From an uncultured Nocardioides sp. (GTDB lineage: Bacteria > Actinomycetota > Actinomycetes > Propionibacteriales > Nocardioidaceae): a stretch of DNA of 32,867 nucleotides. The position numbers and the translations under genes are program-made. The notes under the pieces were generated by a model, which did not search any database, was not told where the DNA came from, and was given only the letters and a program-made list of their open reading frames with translations. Location: the NCBI RefSeq assembly GCF_902805925.1, contig NZ_CADCUP010000108.1:2325-35191 (forward strand), written 5' to 3'. Below, in pieces: positions 8,124 to 15,000 of this stretch. Position 1 is the stretch's first letter; each line of letters starts with the position of its first letter.

Positions 8124-8324
8124 GTGCCCGCCGAGAACACCGTCGACCTCCTGATGAGCACCGCGCGCAGCCTGCGCCGGGCGCTCGCGGCGGCGATGGC
8201 CGGCTGGGGCGTCACCCCGCACCACGCCCGTTGCGCCGCGGAGGAGTTCCTTGCAGTGCTGCCCGTGAGCGACCGTCGTACGCTCGACCGGATCCTGCGC
8301 GCCCTCGTCGAGGAGGAGCACTGA
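8124..8324 (+). CDS. Internally deleted MarR-family mini-protein lacking the winged helix
   Basis: 66 residues from GTG 8124 (77 from ATG 8091). The first half, DLLMSTARSLRRALAAAM followed by GVTPHHAR, has the look of the MarR helix 1 and the start of the next helix. The second half, from EEFLAVLPVSDRRTLDRIL to the end, looks like the C-terminal dimerisation helix of the same family. The 70-80 residues that normally lie between, holding the DNA-binding winged helix, are absent, with the frame kept. The TGA overlaps the coaE ATG, so the protein is translated just ahead of coaE. It may be a decayed regulator kept for coupling or a dimerisation-only modulator; the family call rests on motif recall. 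Confidence 0.6.
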   Translation: MPAENTVDLLMSTARSLRRALAAAMAGWGVTPHHARCAAEEFLAVLPVSDRRTLDRILRALVEEEH

Positions 8325-8932
8325 TGGGCATCCGGGTGGGGCTGACCGGTGGGGTCGCGTCGGGCAAGAGCACGGTGTCGGCGATCCTGCGGGAGCTCGG
8401 GGCGGTGGTCGTCGACGCCGACCTGCTCGCCCGCGAGGTGGTGGCCCCCGGCACCGACGGGCTGGCCGAGGTCGTCTCGGTGTTCGGCCCCGGCGTGCTG
8501 GGCGCCGACGGCGCGCTCGACCGGCCGCGCCTGGGGGCGATCGTGTTCGCCGACGAAGCCAGGCGCCGGGACCTGGAGCGGATCGTCCACCCCCGCGTGC
8601 GGGCCCGTGGTGCCGAGCTGGAGGCGGCGGCCGGGCCCGAGGCGGTCGTGGTGCACGACATCCCCCTGCTGGTCGAGACCGGGCAGGCCGCGGCCTTCGA
8701 CGCCGTGGTCGTGGTCGACGTCCCGGTCGAGCTGCAGGTCGAGCGGATGGAGGGCGTGCGCGGCCTGACCGCTGACGACGCGCGTGCCCGGGTCGCGGCC
8801 CAGGCCTCGCGCGAGGAGCGCCTCGCCGCGGCGACGCACGTCATCGACAACACCGGCTCACCCGAGGCCCTGCGGGCCCGGGTGATTGAGGTCTTCGAGG
8901 CGCTGCGGGGTACCGTCCCGCCGTGCGACTGA
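8324..8932 (+). CDS. coaE: Dephospho-CoA kinase
   Basis: 202 residues, the size of a stand-alone CoaE. It catalyses the last step of coenzyme A synthesis, phosphorylating the 3'-hydroxyl of dephospho-CoA with ATP. The P-loop GLTGGVASGKST is at residues 6-17, followed by the VVVDADLLAREVV motif that holds the catalytic aspartate, and the HDIPLLVE lid segment. Some actinobacteria fuse CoaE to a UPF0157 domain; none is present here. Its ATG overlaps the stop of the mini-MarR gene, and its last 10 nt overlap the next gene. Placement shortly after rpsA is common in actinobacteria. Confidence 0.96.
   Translation: MGIRVGLTGGVASGKSTVSAILRELGAVVVDADLLAREVVAPGTDGLAEVVSVFGPGVLGADGALDRPRLGAIVFADEARRRDLERIVHPRVRARGAELEAAAGPEAVVVHDIPLLVETGQAAAFDAVVVVDVPVELQVERMEGVRGLTADDARARVAAQASREERLAAATHVIDNTGSPEALRARVIEVFEALRGTVPPCD
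8911..8916 (+). promoter_or_regulatory. Leaderless-type -10 inside the coaE 3' end
   Basis: TACCGT ends 6 nt before the GTG at 8923. It lies within coaE, so the lipoprotein gene may be read from its own start as well as from the operon message. Confidence 0.45.
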
Positions 8933-10248
8933 CCAGCCCACGCCTGTTCCTGGCGGCCTGCGGACTGGCCGTCGCGACCCTGGTGGCCGGCTGCTCGACG
9001 CCGTCCGACGACGTCGCGAGCACCCCGGAGCAGACCACGAGCGCGGAGCCCGGCACGCCCTCCGCGGCCGCCGAGCCTGCCGACGACCCCCCCGGCGACG
9101 CGAGCACGACGTGGGGCCCGGCGGAGTCGGAGGTCGCCCGGGCGCGGCAGCTGGTGGCCGACTGGTCGCCCGAGCGGCTGGCGGGCCAGGTGATCGTGGG
9201 CCGGTACCTCGGCACCGACCCCGCGGAGGCCGCCTCGCTGGTCGAGGACCTCCACCTGGCAGGCCTCTGCGTCACCTCCGCCAACGTCACCGACGAGGCC
9301 CAGGTGCGGGCGACGACGCAGGCCGTCAGCGACGCCGTCGCCGCCGACGGCCGCGACTTCCCGGCCGTCGTGGGGGTCGACGAGGAGGGTGGCTCCGTCG
9401 CCCACCTGCGCGGCATCGCCACCACGTTCCCCGCCTTCCAGGTCGCCGGCACGGCCGTCGAGCGCGACCGTGCCCAGGGGGGCCGCGCCGGTCGCCGGGC
9501 CGTCCGCGCGGCCGCCCGCGCGTCCGGCCTCGAGCTGCGTGAGCTCGGCTTCACGTGGGTCTTCGCCCCGGTCGCCGACGTCACCATCGGCTCGGCGGAC
9601 CCCACCATCGGCACCCGGTCCGCCGGCACGGATCCCCGGACCGCTGCGACGGCGACGGCGTCGGCCGTCCGCGGCTACGACGCGGCCGGCATCGTCTCCA
9701 CCGCCAAGCACTTCCCCGGCCACGGCTCCGCCACCGCCGACAGCCACCTGGTGATGCCTCGGCTCACCAAGTCGATGGCGCAGCTGCGCGGCCACGACCT
9801 GCTGCCCTTCGAGACCGCGATCCGGGCCGGTGCGCCGGCCATCATGCTGAGCCACCTCGACGTGGAGGCGCTGGCCCCCGGGGTGCCGGCCAGCCTCGCG
9901 CCCGAGGTCTACGGCTTCCTCCGCGACGAAATGGGCTTCCAGGGCGTCACCATCACCGACTCCATGGGCATGGGCGCGGTCGCCACCCGCGAGCTGCCCG
10001 GCGTGACCGCCCTGCGGGCCGGGGCCGACCTCCTGCTGATGCCGGCCGACACGCGCGGCGCGCACGCCACGGTCACCAGGGCCGTCGCCGACGGCACCAT
10101 CGCGCGCGAGCGCATCGAGGACGCCGCGGCCACCGTGGTCGCCCTCCAGCTCTGGCAGCAGCGGGTCGCGCAGGAGAGGCCCGTGCCCGACGACGCGGCT
10201 CGCCGGGCCGAGCGGGCGTCGGCAGCGCTCAGCGACGCCGCCTACTGA
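8923..10248 (+). CDS. Glycoside hydrolase family 3 lipoprotein (NagZ-like beta-N-acetylhexosaminidase)
   Basis: 441 residues from GTG 8923. The signal peptide ends in a lipobox (LVAGC, Cys near residue 26), then comes a Ser/Thr/Pro/Asp-rich linker to about residue 65 and a single GH3 N-terminal TIM barrel. The NagZ signature KHFPGHGSATADSH is at about residues 263-276, and the nucleophile motif ITDSMGMGAV at about 343-352. No second GH3 domain follows, as in NagZ. The protein should be anchored outside the membrane and remove GlcNAc from peptidoglycan-derived or other glycans. It overlaps coaE by 10 nt. Confidence 0.9.
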   Translation: MRLTSPRLFLAACGLAVATLVAGCSTPSDDVASTPEQTTSAEPGTPSAAAEPADDPPGDASTTWGPAESEVARARQLVADWSPERLAGQVIVGRYLGTDPAEAASLVEDLHLAGLCVTSANVTDEAQVRATTQAVSDAVAADGRDFPAVVGVDEEGGSVAHLRGIATTFPAFQVAGTAVERDRAQGGRAGRRAVRAAARASGLELRELGFTWVFAPVADVTIGSADPTIGTRSAGTDPRTAATATASAVRGYDAAGIVSTAKHFPGHGSATADSHLVMPRLTKSMAQLRGHDLLPFETAIRAGAPAIMLSHLDVEALAPGVPASLAPEVYGFLRDEMGFQGVTITDSMGMGAVATRELPGVTALRAGADLLLMPADTRGAHATVTRAVADGTIARERIEDAAATVVALQLWQQRVAQERPVPDDAARRAERASAALSDAAY

Positions 10249-10362
10249 ACCGACGCCGGAGGACACGCAGCGGTACGGGTCGTGCAACCTCAGGACCGGT
10301 GCGAGCGTCGGCGACGCCGCCTCGGGCCGGTGCCGTGGCCCGGTCGCTCCGACACATGACGA

Positions 10363-10391
10363 ACGGCAGGGACCCGAGGGGCCCCTGCCGT
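10363..10391. terminator. Bidirectional terminator between convergent genes
   Basis: ACGGCAGGG (10363-10371) and CCCTGCCGT (10383-10391) form a 9-bp stem with an 11-nt loop. It sits between the GH3 gene (+) and the sigma factor gene (-) and can serve both. Confidence 0.75.
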
Positions 10392-10412
10392 CGGCAGGTC
10401 GTGCGTGCGGGC

Positions 10413-11369
10413 TCAGGCCGCCAGGTCGGGGTCGCCCAGTCGGCGCAGCTTCTGCAGCGCCTCCCGCTCGAGCTGGCGCACCCGCTCGGCGGAGATGCCG
10501 TGCTGGGCGCCGATGTCGGCCAGCTTGTGCTGGCGTCCGTCGACCAGGCCGTAGCGGGCCCGGATGATCTCGGCGGCGCGCTCGTCGAGCTGGCCGACCA
10601 GCGAGTTCAGCCGCTCGCGGGCCTCGACGTCGAGCACGGTGAGGTCGGGGCCGGGAGAGGTCTCCTGGGCCATCAGGTCACCGAGCGAGGTGTCGCCGTC
10701 CTCGTCGATCGGGGTGTCCAGCGAGACGTGCTCGCGGCCCCACGACATCAGGTCGAGCACCCGGTCGAGGTCCATGTCGAGCTCGGCGGCGATCTCGGCC
10801 GGGTCGGGGTCCCGGCCGAGCTGGCGCTCGAGGGTGCGGCGCGCGCCACCGACCTGGTTGAGCTCCTCGACGACGTGCACGGGCAGGCGCACGACGCGCG
10901 CCTGCTGCGCGATGCCGCGGGTGATGGCCTGGCGCACCCACCACGTGGCGTACGTCGAGAACTTGTAGCCCTTGGTGTAGTCGAACTTCTCGACCGCACG
11001 GATCAGGCCCGTGTTGCCCTCCTGGATCAGGTCGAGCATCGGCATCTGCGCCCGGCCGTACTTGCGGGCGATCGAGACGACCAGCCGCAGGTTGGCGCTG
11101 ATGAAGAGGTCGACGGCCTTGCGGCCCTCCTCGGCGAGCCACTCGAGCTCCTCCTGCGTCGCCGACATCGGCGCACCGCCCCGGCGGCGACCGATCCGGC
11201 CCTGCTCGAGGAGCTTCTCGGCGAGGAGGCCGGCCTCGATCGTTTTGGAGAGCTCGACCTCCGTGGCGGCGTCGAGAAGAGGGGTGCGGGCGATCTCGTC
11301 GAGGTAGAGTCCGACGCTGTCGCGCCCCTCGATCTCGCGCACGACCTTCGTTGCGGTGCTGGTAGCCAT
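10413..11369 (-). CDS. Group 2 sigma-70 factor (SigB/Hrd-like)
   Basis: 318 residues from ATG 11369, preceded by GAGGAGGCG. It begins almost directly with region 1.2 (SVGLYLDEIARTPLLDAATE) and lacks the long N-terminal extension of a primary sigma. Region 2 contains [18 protein letters not shown] and the helix YATWWVRQAITR, nearly identical to the primary sigma at 30120, so it should recognise a similar -10. Region 4.2 (GISAERVRQLEREALQKL) is divergent from the primary sigma. This is the make-up of group 2 stress or stationary-phase sigmas such as mycobacterial SigB. A GGGAAT-N18-GTT promoter upstream points to control by a SigR/SigH-type ECF sigma. Confidence 0.93.
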   Translation of the reverse strand: MATSTATKVVREIEGRDSVGLYLDEIARTPLLDAATEVELSKTIEAGLLAEKLLEQGRIGRRRGGAPMSATQEELEWLAEEGRKAVDLFISANLRLVVSIARKYGRAQMPMLDLIQEGNTGLIRAVEKFDYTKGYKFSTYATWWVRQAITRGIAQQARVVRLPVHVVEELNQVGGARRTLERQLGRDPDPAEIAAELDMDLDRVLDLMSWGREHVSLDTPIDEDGDTSLGDLMAQETSPGPDLTVLDVEARERLNSLVGQLDERAAEIIRARYGLVDGRQHKLADIGAQHGISAERVRQLEREALQKLRRLGDPDLAA

Positions 11370-11425
11370 GGTGTCGCCTCCTCGTCGCGGTGAGCGCCAG
11401 ACGTCGGCCTGCTCACAAGATCTAC

Positions 11426-11452
11426 AACGGCCCAGTACCCCTTACGATTCCC
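11426..11452 (-). promoter_or_regulatory. SigR/SigH-type promoter upstream of the group 2 sigma gene
   Basis: On the minus strand GGGAAT (11452-11447) is followed by exactly 18 nt and GTT (11428-11426). This is the consensus of Streptomyces SigR and mycobacterial SigH thiol-oxidative-stress promoters (GGAAT/C-N18-GTT). The start codon is 56 nt further on, giving a leader of about 50 nt with a good ribosome site. Confidence 0.65.
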
Positions 11453-11604
11453 AATATCACCGGAACCGGAGCCTCGCGCCCTCACCTCCATTGACGCCTG
11501 AAGAGGCGCCGGAGTTGCCGAGCGGTTGAAATCTCAGGGACTTCTCAGGGGGTGGGGACTACCCTCAGGAACCGCCGCCGGACGAGGGGTCGGCGCGCAC
11601 GTGG

Positions 11605-13731
11605 TCAGCGGTCGGCCAGGCCCATCCGGTCCAGCACCCAGGCCAGCGAGAACGCCCGGTCGTGCCAGGCCTGGTAGCGCCCCGACACACCGCCGTGGCC
11701 GGCACTCATCTCGGTCTTGAGCAGGAAGTCGCGGCGACCGGTGGCCGTGGCGCGCAGCCGCGCCACCCACTTGGCCGGCTCGACGTAGAGCACGCGGGTG
11801 TCGTGCAGGGAGGTCTCGGCGAGGATCGGCGGGTAGTCGAGGGCCGCGACGTTGTCGTACGGCGCGTAGGAGGCCATGTAGTCGTAGACCGCCGGGTCGC
11901 CCTCGGGGTTGCCCCACTCGTCGTACTCCGGGACGGTCAGCGGCAGGCTGGCGTCCAGCATGGTCGTCAGCGCATCCACGAACGGCACCTGGGTGAGGAT
12001 GCCGCCGAACAGCTCGGGCGCCTGGTTGGCGACCGCGCCCATCAGCAGGCCCCCGGCGCTGCCGCCCTCGGCGACGAGGCGGTCGGCGGTGGTCCAACCC
12101 GAGTCGAGGAGGTGGCGGGCGCAGGCGACGAAGTCGGAGAAGGTGTTCTGCTTGCGCAGCAGCTTGCCGTCGTCGTACCAGCGGCGTCCCATCTCGCCGC
12201 CGCCGCGCACGTGCGCGATGGCGAAGGCGCCGCCGCGGTCGAGCAGCGAGAGCCGGGCGACCGAGAAGTAGGGGTCCACGGACGTCTCGTAGGCGCCGTA
12301 CCCGTAGAGCAGGAGCGGCAACGGCTCACCGGTGGCCCGGGCGTCCCGGCGGGCCACGACGGAGACGGGCACCTGCTCGCCGTCGTCGGCGGTGGCCCAG
12401 AGGCGGTGCTCCTCGTAGTCGGCCGGGTCGTATCCGCCCAGCACGGGAGTACGGCGCAGCAGCCGCAGCTCGCGGGTGCGGACGTCGTAGTCGTGCACCG
12501 ACGCCGGCGTGGCCATGGTGGTGTAGCCCAGGCGCACCGTGGGCTGGTCGAAGGACGGGTTGCCGCCGGAGCCGATGGTGTAGACCTCGTCGTCGAACTC
12601 CACGAGGTAGTCGTCGGCCACGCCCTGCTGGTCCAGCGGCAGGATGCGCAGCTGGGTCAGCCCCTCGCTGCGCTGGTGGACGACCAGGTGGGTGGCGAAG
12701 GCGTCGACGTCCTCGAGACGCACGGCCGGGTCGTGGGGGATCAGGGGCGTCCAGTCGTCGACGTCCGTGGGCCGTGCGGGCGTGATCGCCAGCTCGAAGT
12801 CGGGTCCGGATCCGTTGTGCAGCACCAGGAAGCGGTCCTGCCCGCCGATGACGGCGGCCTCCAGGCCGTAGTCGAGGCCGTCGCGGCGCGCGGCGAAGAG
12901 CCGCAGCTCGCCCTCGGGCTCCGACAGGTCCAGGACGTGCCACTCGGCGGTGGTCTTGGAGCTGCTCGCCACGAACAGGAAGCGGTCGTTGCGGGTGCGC
13001 CCGGCCCCCACGGAGAAGCGCGCGTCGCTCTCGTGGAGCACGACCTCGTCGTCGGCCTGCGGCGTGCCCAGCCGGTGGCGCCACACCTTGTCGGCGCGCC
13101 ACGACTCATCGACGGTGGAGTAGTAGACCGTGCGGTGGTCGGGGGCCCAGGTGACGCCGCCGAGCACCCCGGTCAGCACGTCGTCGAGCAGTGCGCCGGT
13201 GGCCAGCACCCGGAAGCGGACGGTGTAGCGCTCGTCGCCGGTGGTGTCGGTGGAGTAGGCGAGGACCTCGCCGTCGAGGCTCAGCGAGGATCCGCCGAGG
13301 GAGAAGAAGTCGTGCCCCTCCGCCAGCTCGTTGAGGTCGAGGAGCACCTCCTCGCCGGGCAGCGCGGGCTCGTCGGGGGTGGCGTCCTCGGCAGGCTGCG
13401 GGGGAGTCCAGTCGTCCGGGTCGGTGACGGCCACGCGGCAGCTGGCGCCGTACTCACGGCCCTCGAAGGAACGGGAGTAGAACCACCAGCCGCGGTTGCG
13501 GCTCGGGACCGACAGGTCGGTCTCCCGCGTGCGCGCCCGGATCTCCTCGAAGATGGACCCGCGCAGGTCGGCGAGGTGGGCGGTGCGGTCGGCGGTCCAG
13601 GCGTTCTCGGCCTCGAGGTGGGAGATGACCTCGGGGTCGTCCTTGGCGCGCAGCCACTCGTAGTCGTCGACGCGCGCGCGGCCGTGGATCTCGCGGGTCG
13701 TGGGGCGTCGGTCGGCGATCGGGGGCTGCAT
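11605..13731 (-). CDS. ptrB: Oligopeptidase B-type S9 serine peptidase
   Basis: 708 residues, the usual size for oligopeptidase B. An N-terminal cap and a seven-bladed propeller (to about residue 430) precede an alpha/beta hydrolase domain. The nucleophile is Ser558 in EGGSAGGLLMGAV; a likely catalytic Asp is in LHDTRV and the His in MSAGHGGVSGRY, an oligopeptidase B hallmark. It should cleave short peptides after basic residues in the cytosol; there is no signal peptide. A TAGCCT hexamer 6 nt before the ATG overlaps the stop codon of the upstream ROK gene, so it may have its own leaderless promoter. Confidence 0.9.
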   Translation of the reverse strand: MQPPIADRRPTTREIHGRARVDDYEWLRAKDDPEVISHLEAENAWTADRTAHLADLRGSIFEEIRARTRETDLSVPSRNRGWWFYSRSFEGREYGASCRVAVTDPDDWTPPQPAEDATPDEPALPGEEVLLDLNELAEGHDFFSLGGSSLSLDGEVLAYSTDTTGDERYTVRFRVLATGALLDDVLTGVLGGVTWAPDHRTVYYSTVDESWRADKVWRHRLGTPQADDEVVLHESDARFSVGAGRTRNDRFLFVASSSKTTAEWHVLDLSEPEGELRLFAARRDGLDYGLEAAVIGGQDRFLVLHNGSGPDFELAITPARPTDVDDWTPLIPHDPAVRLEDVDAFATHLVVHQRSEGLTQLRILPLDQQGVADDYLVEFDDEVYTIGSGGNPSFDQPTVRLGYTTMATPASVHDYDVRTRELRLLRRTPVLGGYDPADYEEHRLWATADDGEQVPVSVVARRDARATGEPLPLLLYGYGAYETSVDPYFSVARLSLLDRGGAFAIAHVRGGGEMGRRWYDDGKLLRKQNTFSDFVACARHLLDSGWTTADRLVAEGGSAGGLLMGAVANQAPELFGGILTQVPFVDALTTMLDASLPLTVPEYDEWGNPEGDPAVYDYMASYAPYDNVAALDYPPILAETSLHDTRVLYVEPAKWVARLRATATGRRDFLLKTEMSAGHGGVSGRYQAWHDRAFSLAWVLDRMGLADR

Positions 13732-13737
13732 GCCGCG

Positions 13738-13743
13738 AGGCTA
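13738..13743 (-). promoter_or_regulatory. Leaderless-type -10 of the oligopeptidase gene at the ROK stop codon
   Basis: Minus-strand TAGCCT ends 6 nt before ATG 13731. Its first three bases are the TAG stop of the ROK regulator gene. Confidence 0.5.
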
Positions 13744-14907
13744 GCCGGACGGCGCGAGGGTCTCCGAGGCCGCCTCGATCGACGCCGGGGACAGGGTGTG
13801 CTCGACCGCCAGCGCGACGGCGCCCAGCACGCCCGCCTCGCTGCCGGCCCTCGACGGGATGATGCGCAGGTGCTCGGTGGCCAGGGGCAGCGAGCGCGTG
13901 TAGACGACCTCGCGGATGCCGGCGAGCAGGTGCTCCCCGGCGCGCGCGAGCTGGCCGCCGATCACCACGACGGAGGGGTTGACGAGGTTGACCATGGTGG
14001 CGAGCACGTCGCCGAGGTCGCGGCCCGCCTGGCGCACGACCTGGAGGGCGACCGGGTCGCCCTGGCGGACGAGGCCCACGACGTCCTGGCCCGTCCTCGC
14101 GGCCACGCCCTGGGCACGCAGCGCGGCGGCGAGCGCCGGCCCGGCCGCGACCGCCTCCAGGCAGCCGTCGTTGCCGCAGCGGCAGGGCGTGCCGTCGGCG
14201 CGCGGCACGCGGATGTGGCCGAGGTCGCCGGCGGTGCCCTGGGCGCCGCGCTGGAGCCGCCCCCCGGAGACGATGCCGGCGCCGATGCCGGTGGAGACCT
14301 TGATGAGCACCACGTCGTCGACGTCGGGAAGGTGGGCGCTGCGCTCGCCGAGGGTCATGATGTTGACGTCGTTGTCGATCAGGACCGGCACGGCGTAGTG
14401 GCGCTGGAGGTGTCCCGCCACGTCGTAGCGGTCCCAGCCCGGCATGATCGGCGGGCTGATCGGCCGGCCGGTGGAGTGCTCGACCGGACCGGGGAGACCG
14501 ACGCCGACGGCCGACAGCTCGCTGGTGCGCCGGCGGCTGCCGCGCAGCAGCGTCCTCACCGCATCCACCACCCAGCCGAGCACCTCGTCGGGACCCCGGT
14601 CGACGGCGAGCCCGGTCGCCACCTCGCCCAGGATCTGACCGGAGAGGTCGGCCAGCACGGCGCGCACGTGGCTGGCGCCGACGTCGACCCCCACGACGAC
14701 GCGTGCGGCGGGGTTGAGGGCGAAGAGGGAGGGCGGCCGGCCACCGGTGGACGTGCCGCCGCCGTACGGCGCCACCAGGCCCAGCCGCATCAGCGTGTCG
14801 ACGCGGGCGGCGACGGTGGACCGGGCGAGCCCGGTCGACTCGGCGAGCTGAGCGCGGGTCCACGGCTTCCCGTCCCGGAGGAGCTCGAAGACGTCGCTGG
14901 TTCGCAC
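13741..14907 (-). CDS. ROK-family transcriptional regulator of the adjacent sugar operon
   Basis: 388 residues from GTG 14907. An N-terminal winged helix-turn-helix (about residues 4-60, core TRAQLAESTGLARSTVAARV) is followed by a GGRPP linker and a ROK sugar-kinase fold: VGVDVGASHVRAVLADL, the IDNDVN motif, and the zinc site GHIRVP...CRCGNDGCLE near residues 230-250. The layout is that of NagC/Mlc/XylR repressors, which release DNA when a sugar or sugar phosphate binds the ROK domain. It is divergent from the sugar ABC operon, with a 7-bp inverted repeat in the 93-nt gap as probable operator, so local repression of the operon is inferred. Confidence 0.92.
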   Translation of the reverse strand: MRTSDVFELLRDGKPWTRAQLAESTGLARSTVAARVDTLMRLGLVAPYGGGTSTGGRPPSLFALNPAARVVVGVDVGASHVRAVLADLSGQILGEVATGLAVDRGPDEVLGWVVDAVRTLLRGSRRRTSELSAVGVGLPGPVEHSTGRPISPPIMPGWDRYDVAGHLQRHYAVPVLIDNDVNIMTLGERSAHLPDVDDVVLIKVSTGIGAGIVSGGRLQRGAQGTAGDLGHIRVPRADGTPCRCGNDGCLEAVAAGPALAAALRAQGVAARTGQDVVGLVRQGDPVALQVVRQAGRDLGDVLATMVNLVNPSVVVIGGQLARAGEHLLAGIREVVYTRSLPLATEHLRIIPSRAGSEAGVLGAVALAVEHTLSPASIEAASETLAPSG

Positions 14908-14949
14908 AGCGGCAGTACAGCAGAACGGACTTTCCACGTCTAGTAGCCA

Positions 14950-14975
14950 ACTTTTGCGCGCCTCTCGACAAAAGT
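14950..14975. promoter_or_regulatory. Candidate ROK operator (inverted repeat) between regulator and ABC operon
   Basis: ACTTTTG (14950-14956) and CAAAAGT (14969-14975) are perfect 7-bp inverted arms around a 12-nt GC-rich spacer. They are the most AT-rich bases in the region and overlap the predicted -35 of the ABC operon. ROK regulators bind such two-part AT-rich sites. Confidence 0.6.
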
Positions 14976-14994
14976 GTGTGGTGCGTGCCACAGT
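14965..14994 (+). promoter_or_regulatory. Predicted promoter of the sugar ABC operon
   Basis: TCGACA (14965-14970), 18 bp, CACAGT (14989-14994), then 6 nt to GTG 15001. The fit is moderate and the spacing suggests a leaderless message. The candidate operator covers the -35. Confidence 0.45.
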
Positions 14995-15000
14995 GCTGCT

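Noticed and set aside
11509..11545. Sequence resembling the D-arm of a Ser/Leu tRNA (GGAGTTGCCGAGCGGTTGAA)
   Set aside because: No anticodon stem, T-loop (TTCGA) or 3' acceptor partner follows, so there is no complete tRNA. A tRNA remnant or attachment site cannot be shown from this alone.
11662..14943. Very long plus-strand frame of 1093 codons opposite the oligopeptidase and ROK genes
   Set aside because: The composition (Val, Gly, Asp, His, Arg) and lack of motifs are typical of the antisense of high-GC genes; both minus-strand genes have full catalytic or DNA-binding motifs.
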